NCBI GenBank assembly: GCA_934699095.1
Contig: CAKUVI010000006.1
Span: 62,001 to 126,000 of the forward strand
Reading direction: 5' to 3'
From: an uncultured Bacteroidales bacterium
GTDB taxonomy: Bacteria > Bacteroidota > Bacteroidia > Bacteroidales > WCHB1-69
DNA: 64,000 nucleotides
Every line of letters begins with the position of its first letter. Position 1 is the stretch's first letter. Of this stretch, positions 51,247 to 60,198 are shown one piece after another. The position numbers and the translations under genes are program-made. The notes beneath the pieces are model-generated. The model saw only the letters and a program-made list of their open reading frames with translations. It was not told where the DNA came from and did not search any database.

Positions 51247-53856
51247 CTATTTCAACACGGCATTGAGCATCATCTCACCCAAGCCGATGTGGTAGCCTTC
51301 TGACACGAACAGTATGTTGCCGAGTTTGTCAACAACAAGACAAACAGGCCTTTCTCCCGTGGTGTGGCTCATGAATCCGTCGTGGACGGCATTGTTCAAA
51401 GCATCGGTAATGCATGAAGTGACATCTCCGGTGGCTTTGGTGATGACTTCCAAATTTGCCGGCTGATTTTTTTCCTTCTTCCAATTGTTGTTGGGCGACA
51501 CGAAGAAAATCTTGCCTCCCCACGTCTCATAATCCTTCTGTTTGGCAGCCATCTCTTTCGCCAAATGGTTTGTCGGCTCCGATCCTGGCAGTACAAGGCA
51601 GAGGATCATCTTGTCTTTGCCCGATTCAGAAATCAGCTGCGCCAAACTCTTCCCGTTGATTTTAGCGGTTGTCAGGTTTATCCTGCCGAAGTTGTTGGTG
51701 CGAGGTGTCAACTCTGGTATGGTAACTGTCAGATCGTAGTGATCTTGGGCCTTGAGTGTGAAAAACTTAAGTTGAGATTGTACTTCGCCATCGCTGTAAC
51801 GGTTGCCGGTTGACAAGCAGTAGTTGCCAGCTGGAAGGTTGAGCGTATAGTGACTTTTCTCCACCCTTGGGTCTCCCTCAAAATCGTATGAAACGTATTC
51901 ACCGTTTTCGAAACGTTGGATAGTGTAGTGGATATAGTAGGTGTAGTTGTCAGGATTATGGATTGTGAGATTTGCAAGTTTGTCTTGCGGAACAACCTCT
52001 TTGTTTTCAAATGTGAACTCCTGCCAAGTGCTGTTTGTCCATACGTAGATGTTGTTGGAGGCGTTGTCGAGGTAGCATGGAATGTTGCAGCTGCGGCATG
52101 CCGCAACGAAGAAAATGTCACGGGAGTGAGCATCGGAACGTTTGGTCTTCAACACACCCATCGGGCTGATAGGACAATTGTAATAGTTGCATAGCGGGTC
52201 AACAGTGATGAATTTTTTTGTCCAGTTGAAGATAGACTGAGCGGTAGGTGCAGGATCGGGGAGTGCTTCAGAGAAAAACATGAAAAGGTCAGATCTCCAA
52301 TCTCTGATCAGTTCGTTTGAGATACGGGCCGGCAAAATACCTTTTACAAATATGTCTTTTGGTAATTTGGTGTTTCTGTGGTACTTCAGCTGTTTTTCTA
52401 AAGTTTCTGCCTCGGTATCGCGCAAATCTTTGTCTGCCAAAGCGTTAACGAACTCTTTGAGATATAGTCCGTCCTCTTTTTTGCTGTGATTTTGGAGAAA
52501 TTTTATGATTTCAGCATGATTGCCCTCGCTACGATGTATTATATCAAAGAACTCGTCATCGCTGAAATATTCGTTGTGATACTTGGCTGTCTGTTGTCTT
52601 GTGGGGAATGTGGCGCGATAGGCCTCTCTTTTTTTGTCTTCTTTGGCTAATCTTTTGTCGCAAGCTGCTTGAGCTGAGGTACTTACAAAAGAATTCAAGG
52701 GCTTTCCTGCTGGCGGGTTCATGTCTAAAAGTTTAGGAATAGAGATCTCGCTAGACAAGGTCGCTTCCTCAAAGTCTTTGAGAATCAAGACTAAATGGTT
52801 CTGTTTGCGCAGGTCAAGTTTCGACCAAGCGAAGTCGTTGCTCTGTTTGGCCCACACTAACAGGTCGCCGAGTCCGGTGTTCAGCTTGGCACGCCCGTCT
52901 TTGTCTGTTTTCACCTCGGCAAGCGTATAATATTCGGCGTAATTGTATAGTTTGAAGCATACAGATGCGTTTTTGGCCGGTCTGTGCAGTTTGTCGTAAA
53001 CGGTGACGTATGCGGTGGTTGTGTCGGCGTAGTTTGAAAGGAGATTGATGCAGGAATAATAGGGGGTCTGTTTGTTCACTTCTTCAGATCCGTTGTATTT
53101 GCCGAAAACATTGGTGTGAACCATCATTGTTCGGGTGGATACGTTTGCGAACCAGCCCATGTTAAGAGCTGGTGCAGGTTCGCAGGCGCCGAGGAAGTAC
53201 CATTTGCCGTCAACCCAAACTTCCACCCAGGCGTGGTTGTCGTCGCAGTGTGCCCAGCGCGGGGTATAGCACTGGCGTGCGGGAATTCCCACAGCGCGCA
53301 AGGCAGTCACAGTGAGAGTGCTCTCTTCGCCGCAACGCCCGTGCGATGTGCGCAACGTGGCCAAAGGCGCCGATGTGCGGGCATCGGCCGGCTGGTAGTC
53401 AACATATTCATGGCACCAGTGGTTCACCTCAAGTGCCGCATCATACATGCTCATGTCTTTGATGCGATTTTTCAGCTGGTGGAAGATGTATGAGCGCGCC
53501 GTGTCCAAATTCTCGTTGTTCACCCTGTAAACCAATACAAAATGACGGAATACATCCTCCGGAACTTTAGCACCCCATGAAAATGTCTTGCGTGCTTCGC
53601 ATGCTATCGCCACTTGCTGCTCGAAAAACGACAAATCGTAGTCGGCAAGATCGCTTTGCGGCATGTATGCATACAAGAATTTCAGATAATTTGCAGTCTC
53701 TTTGTCGTATGAGTTGATTTTCGTGATTAAGGCTTCAGTGACACCGTCCCTGTTATTGAAATCCTGTTCAACTGTCTTCCAATAATCAGTTTGAGAAGTG
53801 GCGGTGAATATTGTTACAATAGTTACAAATGAGATGATGACTGTTTTTTTGAGCAT
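51247..53856 (-). CDS. Multi-domain secreted transglutaminase-like protein
   Basis: The 869-residue product has a signal peptide and a transglutaminase-like domain with Cys175 in HGRCGEES and His208 in DDNHAWVEVW. Glu226 sits in ACEPAP where many relatives have Asp. A second, degenerate transglutaminase-like region near 560-610 retains SRDIFFVAACRSCNIPC. The final ~150 residues look like a thioredoxin-type fold (KMILCLVLPGS...GNILFVSEGYHIG) lacking the CxxC pair. Such proteins are common in Bacteroidetes. It follows the two DUF5689 genes by 12 bases, so they are cotranscribed. Substrate unknown. Confidence 0.85.
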   Translation of the reverse strand: MLKKTVIISFVTIVTIFTATSQTDYWKTVEQDFNNRDGVTEALITKINSYDKETANYLKFLYAYMPQSDLADYDLSFFEQQVAIACEARKTFSWGAKVPEDVFRHFVLVYRVNNENLDTARSYIFHQLKNRIKDMSMYDAALEVNHWCHEYVDYQPADARTSAPLATLRTSHGRCGEESTLTVTALRAVGIPARQCYTPRWAHCDDNHAWVEVWVDGKWYFLGACEPAPALNMGWFANVSTRTMMVHTNVFGKYNGSEEVNKQTPYYSCINLLSNYADTTTAYVTVYDKLHRPAKNASVCFKLYNYAEYYTLAEVKTDKDGRAKLNTGLGDLLVWAKQSNDFAWSKLDLRKQNHLVLILKDFEEATLSSEISIPKLLDMNPPAGKPLNSFVSTSAQAACDKRLAKEDKKREAYRATFPTRQQTAKYHNEYFSDDEFFDIIHRSEGNHAEIIKFLQNHSKKEDGLYLKEFVNALADKDLRDTEAETLEKQLKYHRNTKLPKDIFVKGILPARISNELIRDWRSDLFMFFSEALPDPAPTAQSIFNWTKKFITVDPLCNYYNCPISPMGVLKTKRSDAHSRDIFFVAACRSCNIPCYLDNASNNIYVWTNSTWQEFTFENKEVVPQDKLANLTIHNPDNYTYYIHYTIQRFENGEYVSYDFEGDPRVEKSHYTLNLPAGNYCLSTGNRYSDGEVQSQLKFFTLKAQDHYDLTVTIPELTPRTNNFGRINLTTAKINGKSLAQLISESGKDKMILCLVLPGSEPTNHLAKEMAAKQKDYETWGGKIFFVSPNNNWKKEKNQPANLEVITKATGDVTSCITDALNNAVHDGFMSHTTGERPVCLVVDKLGNILFVSEGYHIGLGEMMLNAVLK

Positions 53857-53868
53857 GACAAATGGTTT

Positions 53869-55164
53869 TTAGTTGTTTTTTCCGGAATTCATTATCTTGA
53901 TTCCCCTTACGGCCCAGCGTGTTCCGTCAGCCGAGCCGTTCTTCCTGTATCTCATGGCTATGCGGAAGTTGCTGTTGTTGACTTGGCTTAAAGCAAGAGC
54001 ATTGCTGAGGGCGAATGCACTCGGGTAGTTGTTGATGTTCGGCGTGAAGGCATGCCAATCGCCCTCGTCGAATGTCCCGCCATTGTATGTGGTGGAATAG
54101 TAAACCTGGTAATATGTTGCAGGACTGCCGCCCACGTTGTTCTGATGGTCGAGATAAAGCACGGCATTGGCAAATTCATCAATGTGCAAAGCCGGTGAAA
54201 TCAGCCAGTCGTCGCACTCGGAACTGCTGTTGTTGTGATAGATGAAGTCGTTGCCTCCAAAGGTCTGGAATTTCCAAGACTGGTTGTCAGGATATTGCGA
54301 CCATCCACCGGTTGTGAGACTGTTGTTGTTGAAGGTGATGTCTTCAATGGTGGATTCTGGAACAACTGAACTCGGTTGTATGTCGTCCTTTGTACGGAGA
54401 GTGAGCTGATAATCGCTGTTGTAAACGCTCAGGATGCCATAGAGACAATACTCCTTTGAGGCGTCAATCACAGTGTTGCGGAAAAGTGCGTAGTTGCTGG
54501 TGCGCACCACCACCGTGGCTCCGTTGACAGTGATGTTGCGGTCTGTGGTGAAATCATTGTCTGCCAAGGGCTGGCCGTTGTCGGCTGCATCAAACTTGCA
54601 TCCGTTGATCTTTACAAGGCAGTTGACGTTCTCTGCGGTCAGGTCGTTGGCACCCGTGATTTCTATCGGGTTGGCGATGAGAGGGTTCTTGAGATCTGGC
54701 AGACCATCCTTGCTGATGTATCTTGATATGAAATGCTGTTGTATCCTGCCTACTGAACCATCGTATTTCCATCCAATCTGATATTTGTTGTGATAATCGC
54801 CGACAATAAGTCCTGCACAATTAAGGTAAACAGTCTGGCCGACAGGATATTCGTTGAAAAGGCTTGTGCGGTCGAGGGCTATCTCGATGCCGCCGGTTTC
54901 ATCTTGCACAGTGATATATTTGTAGCAGTTGCCTCCTTGGTCGGAGCTCACAACCACAGCCTTCACAACAAAGGTTTCATCATATCTGCAAATGGAATCC
55001 TGACTGCCGGTCCCTAACGAAGGGTGCATGGCTTTGATGTCTGCAATGGTTTTGTTGGCAGCCGGACCGTCATAAACGGGTATCTCCAATTCTGGGGCCT
55101 CCCAACGGTTACAACTGAACAACAAGGTTGCCAATGATATTATGAATAATGAAGATTTTTTCAT
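53869..55164 (-). CDS. DUF5689 lipoprotein (second in operon)
   Basis: The 431-residue product has a lipoprotein signal with LLFSC near residues 14-18. A DUF5689-type domain follows with VKAVVVSSDQGGNCYKYITVQDETGGIEI, an OB-fold-like beta module. The C-terminal part from about 285 has the choice-of-anchor J-type pattern GWSQYPDNQSWKFQTFGG...WLISPALHI. No catalytic residues. Outer-membrane display is inferred from the lipobox. It follows its paralogue by 37 bases and precedes the transglutaminase gene. Confidence 0.8.
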   Translation of the reverse strand: MKKSSLFIISLATLLFSCNRWEAPELEIPVYDGPAANKTIADIKAMHPSLGTGSQDSICRYDETFVVKAVVVSSDQGGNCYKYITVQDETGGIEIALDRTSLFNEYPVGQTVYLNCAGLIVGDYHNKYQIGWKYDGSVGRIQQHFISRYISKDGLPDLKNPLIANPIEITGANDLTAENVNCLVKINGCKFDAADNGQPLADNDFTTDRNITVNGATVVVRTSNYALFRNTVIDASKEYCLYGILSVYNSDYQLTLRTKDDIQPSSVVPESTIEDITFNNNSLTTGGWSQYPDNQSWKFQTFGGNDFIYHNNSSSECDDWLISPALHIDEFANAVLYLDHQNNVGGSPATYYQVYYSTTYNGGTFDEGDWHAFTPNINNYPSAFALSNALALSQVNNSNFRIAMRYRKNGSADGTRWAVRGIKIMNSGKNN

Positions 55165-55201
55165 AGGTGTTTGAATTTCAATTTGTTATGATGATTAATG
55201 A

Positions 55202-56455
55202 TTATTTTGACAAGCCTTTGATTGCAATATTGGATATGTACCACGATGATTTGTCGCAGTCGTGGCGGAAGGCCATTCTGAACGTCGGTGAAGCGGCTTC
55301 GGCAGGAAGTGCCACAGAAACATCGCTCTGGGCCGTTGATCCGGAGTACTGAGACAGGTCAATCTGAGTCCATTGGGTTGTGGTGGGGTCGCCGGTGTAG
55401 TTGGTCGTGTAGTAGCAACGCATTTTTTCAGGGAAGAATGTTTTCGGGGCGCGGTGCGTGAAGTTGAGCGTGGGCTCTTGCACACCGCTCATGTTGATGG
55501 CCGGGGAAATGAGCCACTTGTCCTGAACCTCCGATGGATTGATGGAGAAGCCGCTGAAGCTGCTGTTGCTCAAAGTGTACCACTCATTGCCAGTTCCGCT
55601 CTGCGTCCAGCCGTTGTCGAAAGCTGTTGTGTAGTCGCTGACAGAATAGATGGTCTGCATCGTCTGTGGCACAGAGAAGTTCTCGAGGTCGTCAAGACTG
55701 CTGATGACAAGTTGGACTGTGCTGTTGTAGCGGGTGAGGATGCCGGTGATATTGCCGACTCCCACGGGCAGCGTAGTGCCTGCAAATTTCGCGTAGTTGC
55801 TGGTCCGCAGGGTGATGGTTGACCCGTCCGTCATCTTGATGTCATGGCTGGTGGCTGCATTCGGCTCGGAGAAGGTGGCGATGCCTCCCTCTACGAATGA
55901 CGCTCCTTCCAATCGTACCAAACGGTTGTAATATTCGGTTGGAATGTCGTTGGCGCCAGGTATGCTCGTGAAGACTATGGTAGGGGAGACAGGCTGCGGG
56001 GTTCCGTCTATGAAGATGTACTTATAGGCCTTGTTGCTCGGTATGGCCTGCATAGAACCGTTAACCCACATGCCAAGCTGATGTAGCTTGCGGTAGTCGC
56101 CGATGTGCAGTCCGTCGCACTTCACATACACACGCTGTCCGACCTTGTACTTGTTGTATAGGGCGGTGCTGTTGATTTTGATCTGGATTCCGGCGGTGCC
56201 GTCCTCGATGTTGATGGATTTGTAGTTGTTGCCCCACTCGTCGGAGGTGGTTACAATTCCGGTGATGATTGTGCCCGCTGGAATGGTGTCGTAGGAATCC
56301 AAATCCCCGCACTCATGCAGCGACAGCAATTCGGCAATTGTCATGTTTGCTTCCCCGTCAAATGTAGGCACCGGGGCAATGTCAGGTTCCAGGTTGCAAC
56401 CTTGTAGAAAAAGGCATCCTATTATAATAATCGATGCTAAATGTCTGAATTTCAT
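55202..56455 (-). CDS. DUF5689 lipoprotein (first in operon)
   Basis: The 417-residue paralogue of the next gene has the same plan: lipobox FLQGC at about 16-20, DUF5689-type domain with GIVTTSDEWGNNYKSINIEDG, and a C-terminal choice-of-anchor J-like domain with NGWTQSGTGNEWYTL and DKWLISPAINM. The two align through most of their length by eye. Surface anchoring is likely; function unknown. It has its own -7 box upstream. Confidence 0.8.
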   Translation of the reverse strand: MKFRHLASIIIIGCLFLQGCNLEPDIAPVPTFDGEANMTIAELLSLHECGDLDSYDTIPAGTIITGIVTTSDEWGNNYKSINIEDGTAGIQIKINSTALYNKYKVGQRVYVKCDGLHIGDYRKLHQLGMWVNGSMQAIPSNKAYKYIFIDGTPQPVSPTIVFTSIPGANDIPTEYYNRLVRLEGASFVEGGIATFSEPNAATSHDIKMTDGSTITLRTSNYAKFAGTTLPVGVGNITGILTRYNSTVQLVISSLDDLENFSVPQTMQTIYSVSDYTTAFDNGWTQSGTGNEWYTLSNSSFSGFSINPSEVQDKWLISPAINMSGVQEPTLNFTHRAPKTFFPEKMRCYYTTNYTGDPTTTQWTQIDLSQYSGSTAQSDVSVALPAEAASPTFRMAFRHDCDKSSWYISNIAIKGLSK

Positions 56456-56549
56456 ATACTTAATTGTTTGTTTATTCTTTCTGTGAAACTTTTATTCTTT
56501 CTATGTAAAACAATAAACTGTTCAAAACAGTCCACTTTGTTTTAAACTG

Positions 56550-56557
56550 CAAAAATA
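56550..56557 (-). promoter_or_regulatory. -7 box of the DUF5689 operon
   Basis: Reverse strand TATTTTTG, about 95 bases before the ATG at 56455. The leader contains a short repeat of TTCTTTCT. Confidence 0.5.
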
Positions 56558-56664
56558 ATATTTTCCAGCTTCAATGATATATTATACCAAATAAAAAAAT
56601 CTCATGAGGACGATATCTTCCATATTGTATTTCTGACTGTTTGTCTTCGGCATATTTCTGATAG

Positions 56665-56676
56665 AAACGTACGTTT
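56665..56676. repeat. Palindrome AAACGTACGTTT (copy 2)
   Basis: Perfect 12-base palindrome, identical to the copy at 34085-34096, in the 486-base gap between the DUF5689 operon and the adhesin gene. The rest of 56558-56793 is AT-rich with no gene I can support. Confidence 0.5.
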
Positions 56677-56793
56677 TCCCAAAACAGTATTGGTGATGCT
56701 TGATGACAACCGCGGGACGCGTTTGCCTACATTTACATCGATTAAACTTTTTTTACAAAAAAATGTCAAAGCGTGTTGTATGAATAAAAAATG

Positions 56794-56801
56794 TATATTT
56801 G
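56794..56801 (+). promoter_or_regulatory. -7 box of the DUF2436 adhesin gene
   Basis: TATATTTG preceded by AAAAAATG, 140 bases before the ATG at 56942, giving a long leader of about 130 bases. Confidence 0.5.
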
Positions 56802-56941
56802 CAGGTTAACTAATATTTGTTAAAAGGCTACTAACTACAAGGATCTCAGAACTTAACGACGCTGACTTTACTGTATTTTCTTCCAAAATCGACACATTAA
56901 CGTAACACAATAACAATTTTTATTAACAAAAACCAAAAAAG

Positions 56942-59900
56942 ATGAAGAAAATTTTTACATTTTTCGTTGCGCTCGTAGCCTTCGCAGTAAGTGCTCGCGC
57001 TCAGGCAACCATCATCTTGGAAGCACACAATGTGTGGAATGATGGAACAGGTTACCAACTTCTCCTCGATGCAGACCATAGCACCTATGGTACTACAATC
57101 CCTGAAACAGGTCCGCTTACCACTTCAGGTGACGCTGATGCTTCAGTTTACGCTCAATTCGAATACAAGGTTCCGACAAACGCCGACGGTTCACTTACAA
57201 CACAAAACATGGTCATGGACGGAACTGCAACAATCGAAATTCCGGCAGGTACCTACGACTATGTAGTGGTTAACCCGACTCCCGACGACAGAGTTTGGAT
57301 TGCATCAGGCACAGAAAGCCGCGGTGACGACTACACATTCGAGAACGGTAAGATTTACCACTTCTCAGTTACTCTTAATGGAAACAACGACTTGGTGACA
57401 CTCACTGTTACAACTATCCCCACAGAGCCCACAATCATCGCTTCACCTGAGGCTCTTGCTTTTGGCAACGTTATTTTAGGGAACAATGCAACACAGTCTA
57501 TTTCAGTTTCATCCTACCAAATCACTTCAGGTATCACAGCTACAGTTGAGGCTCCTTTCAGCGTTTCTACAGATGGAACAACATTTGCCACAACAGCTAC
57601 ATTGTCTTCTGAAGGCGGCACACTCTACGTTCGCTACACTCCTGAAACAGTTGGCAGCGACAACGGTACTCTCACTCTCGCAGCCGGCGATGTTACTACT
57701 ACTGTTGCCCTCACAGGTGCAGCACTTGACTGCGGTAACAACCCGATCCCTTACATCTTTAACTTCGACAACGATGCAATGGCATCATGCTGGGAGTCAA
57801 TCGATGCTAACGGAGACGGTAAGCTCTTCCAAATCGTAACCGGTTCAGCTTATGCATATTACAATTACAGCTCAACAGAAGCTGCTAACGACTATCTCGT
57901 TTCTCCTGTTTTCGCACTCGACGGCAACCAACTTCTCTCTTTCGACTATCGCGCAGCAAGCACAAGCTATCCTGAAAGATTCGAAGTTCTCGCATGGGGT
58001 GCAGACACCATAGCACTCACTAGCCCTATCGATGTAACCACCTCCACTGCCACAACCCAGTACATCGACCTCTCAGAATTGAACGGAAACTACAAAATCG
58101 TTTTCCACTGCATCTCTGACGCAAACATGTACAATTTCTACATCTCAAACTTCAAGATTGACATCAACGGCACATCAATGACCGTAAATCCTGAAGCTAT
58201 TGACTTCGCCATTGTTCCTATGAACACCACTTCTGATGCTCAGACTGTTGAAATGACATGCATCAACGTAACTGATCCTGTTACATTGACAACAACAGCT
58301 CCTTTCGAAGTATCATTGGACGGCGCTTCTTACGCTGCAACTGCAACTATCCCTGCAAGCACAGAATCTGTTGTTAACCATACAGTTTATGTAAGATTTG
58401 CTCCTACAGCTGTTGGCGATTTCTCAGAAAATCTCACAATCGCAGCCGGCGAAATCACAAATACTGTTGCTTTGACTGGTTCTTCAGTTGACTGCTCAGC
58501 AGGTATCGACGCTCTTCCATTCACAGAAGATTTCGACTCAGGCGTTGTTCCTCCTACATGCTGGACAGTAAATGACCCTGCAAGCTTCTTCTTCGCTCAA
58601 AGCCAGGACGGTTCACTCAAAGTTCTCGGTATGCAAGCTGCTGACGTTCTCATCACTCCTGAAATCAAAGTGAACTCAGCAATGACAATCAGCTTCGACT
58701 ACCTCAACGACTTCGGCACAGCGGCTACAGCTCCTACCTATTTCCGTATCGGTTATTCCACAACAGACAACAATATTGAAAATTTCACATGGCAAGGCGA
58801 GCAACTCTGCTCAGTTGACGCATTCACTTCAATCACCTCAGTTCTCCCTGAAGGCACAAAGTACGCTGCTATCCAATTGACACAACTTGGTTCCGGTCTC
58901 TATTATGGAATTTTTGAGATGGCCGATGCAATGTATGTTGACAACTTCACATTGACAGGTCTTGAAGAACCCACAATGTTAGTTTCTGACGAAGCTGTTA
59001 ACTTCGGCCAAATCGTGTTCGGCAACCCATCAGCTCCTAAGACAGTTTCTGTAACTGGTGCTTTGTTGACAGACGAAATCGCAGTTGCAGCTCCTGCTAA
59101 CTTCGAAGTTTCTTCAAACGGTACTTCTTACGGATCAAGCCTCACACTTCCTGTAGAAGGTGGTACAATCTATGTTCGCTATAATCCTGCAGCTGTAGGT
59201 TCACACAACGGCAACATGACAATCACTTCTGGCACAACAACAAAGAATATCGCTTTGAATGGTTCTGCAATTGACTGCTCAGCTATTAATGAGCTTCCTT
59301 ATGAAGAGAACTTTGAAGGCGGTTTCGGATGCTGGGCTGTTAACCAAGTTAACCCAACAGCTACATGGACAATTTCTGCTGGTGAAGACGGCAATTGGGC
59401 TTTCATAAATTATGATGTTGAAGATCAGAACGAAGACCTCATTTCACCTTCATTCAACTTCAAACAGGAATACCGCCACATCTATTTGAAATTCGATTTC
59501 AACACCAGCTACTACTATCTCCACGATGGTGATGGCACAGGTGAACAACACAACCTCCTCATTTACGTAAGCACAGACGGTGGCCAAACCTATTCAGCTA
59601 CTCCTGTTTACAATATGAGAGAGAACGAACCTGAGTTCGCAAACTTCACAACCACAAACACAACTGTTGATCTCTCCGCTTTCAAGGGCAATTCAAATGT
59701 TAAGATCAAATTCAACTACTTTGCATCATACGGTGCTACTTTGGCTATCGACAACATCAATCTCAGCTACACAACTGGCATTGAAGAGAACGAGGCATCA
59801 TCTCGCGTATATCCTAACCCAGCATCTTCAGTTGTAAATGTTGAAGCTACTTCTTCAATCGACCGCATCGAAATCTTCAATGTTAACGGTCAGAAGATCA

Positions 59901-60025
59901 ACGACATCCAAGTTGGTGACAACAACACTACAATCAACACTGCAAACCTCTCAAATGGTCTTTACATGATGAAGATCTACACAGAGAACGGTGTTTCTAA
60001 CCAGAAATTTACAGTTGTAAAATAA
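56942..60025 (+). CDS. T9SS-exported adhesin with gingipain/HagA-type DUF2436 domain, ASH repeats and cleaved-adhesin domains
   Basis: The 1027-residue product has a signal peptide (cut near Ala20). Residues 22-155 read ATIILEAHNVWNDGTGYQLL..DADHSTYG..IPAGTYDYVV, which is the DUF2436 module of Porphyromonas hemagglutinin A and gingipain adhesin chains. Three ASH/Hydin-type beta repeats follow (about 163-265, 411-515, 671-775, each ending in VALTG or IALNG plus Asp-Cys). They alternate with three cleaved-adhesin/choice-of-anchor J domains. The last 75 residues are a T9SS sorting domain beginning VYPNPASSVVNV. There is no protease domain. Adhesion or haem/matrix binding is inferred from HagA. 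Confidence 0.9.
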   Translation: MKKIFTFFVALVAFAVSARAQATIILEAHNVWNDGTGYQLLLDADHSTYGTTIPETGPLTTSGDADASVYAQFEYKVPTNADGSLTTQNMVMDGTATIEIPAGTYDYVVVNPTPDDRVWIASGTESRGDDYTFENGKIYHFSVTLNGNNDLVTLTVTTIPTEPTIIASPEALAFGNVILGNNATQSISVSSYQITSGITATVEAPFSVSTDGTTFATTATLSSEGGTLYVRYTPETVGSDNGTLTLAAGDVTTTVALTGAALDCGNNPIPYIFNFDNDAMASCWESIDANGDGKLFQIVTGSAYAYYNYSSTEAANDYLVSPVFALDGNQLLSFDYRAASTSYPERFEVLAWGADTIALTSPIDVTTSTATTQYIDLSELNGNYKIVFHCISDANMYNFYISNFKIDINGTSMTVNPEAIDFAIVPMNTTSDAQTVEMTCINVTDPVTLTTTAPFEVSLDGASYAATATIPASTESVVNHTVYVRFAPTAVGDFSENLTIAAGEITNTVALTGSSVDCSAGIDALPFTEDFDSGVVPPTCWTVNDPASFFFAQSQDGSLKVLGMQAADVLITPEIKVNSAMTISFDYLNDFGTAATAPTYFRIGYSTTDNNIENFTWQGEQLCSVDAFTSITSVLPEGTKYAAIQLTQLGSGLYYGIFEMADAMYVDNFTLTGLEEPTMLVSDEAVNFGQIVFGNPSAPKTVSVTGALLTDEIAVAAPANFEVSSNGTSYGSSLTLPVEGGTIYVRYNPAAVGSHNGNMTITSGTTTKNIALNGSAIDCSAINELPYEENFEGGFGCWAVNQVNPTATWTISAGEDGNWAFINYDVEDQNEDLISPSFNFKQEYRHIYLKFDFNTSYYYLHDGDGTGEQHNLLIYVSTDGGQTYSATPVYNMRENEPEFANFTTTNTTVDLSAFKGNSNVKIKFNYFASYGATLAIDNINLSYTTGIEENEASSRVYPNPASSVVNVEATSSIDRIEIFNVNGQKINDIQVGDNNTTINTANLSNGLYMMKIYTENGVSNQKFTVVK

Positions 60026-60045
60026 TCTTTTACAGCTAAAATATC

Positions 60046-60077
60046 AAAGCGGTCGCCAAAAGCGGCCGCTTTTTTTA
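60046..60077 (+). terminator. Terminator after the adhesin gene
   Basis: AAAGCGGTCGC (60046-60056) pairs with GCGGCCGCTTT (60062-60072) with one G-U pair, five-base loop, then T-run. Confidence 0.85.
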
Positions 60078-60165
60078 TGAATTATAACTGATTAAAGTAT
60101 TTTACAGAAAAAGTGTTATATCAGACGGCAAGAAACAAAGAAGAATTCGCATAAAAATAATATTG

Positions 60166-60173
60166 TATTTTTG
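60166..60173 (+). promoter_or_regulatory. -7 box of the sialidase gene
   Basis: TATTTTTG at 60166-60173 overlaps an upstream in-frame TTG, so translation must start later, at 60199 or 60208. Confidence 0.6.
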
Positions 60174-60198
60174 CAATAAAAAAGTTAAGTCGTCAATT

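Noticed and set aside
60163..60198. TTG at 60163 as start of the sialidase
   Set aside because: This stretch overlaps the -7 box TATTTTTG, so it cannot be translated from that promoter.
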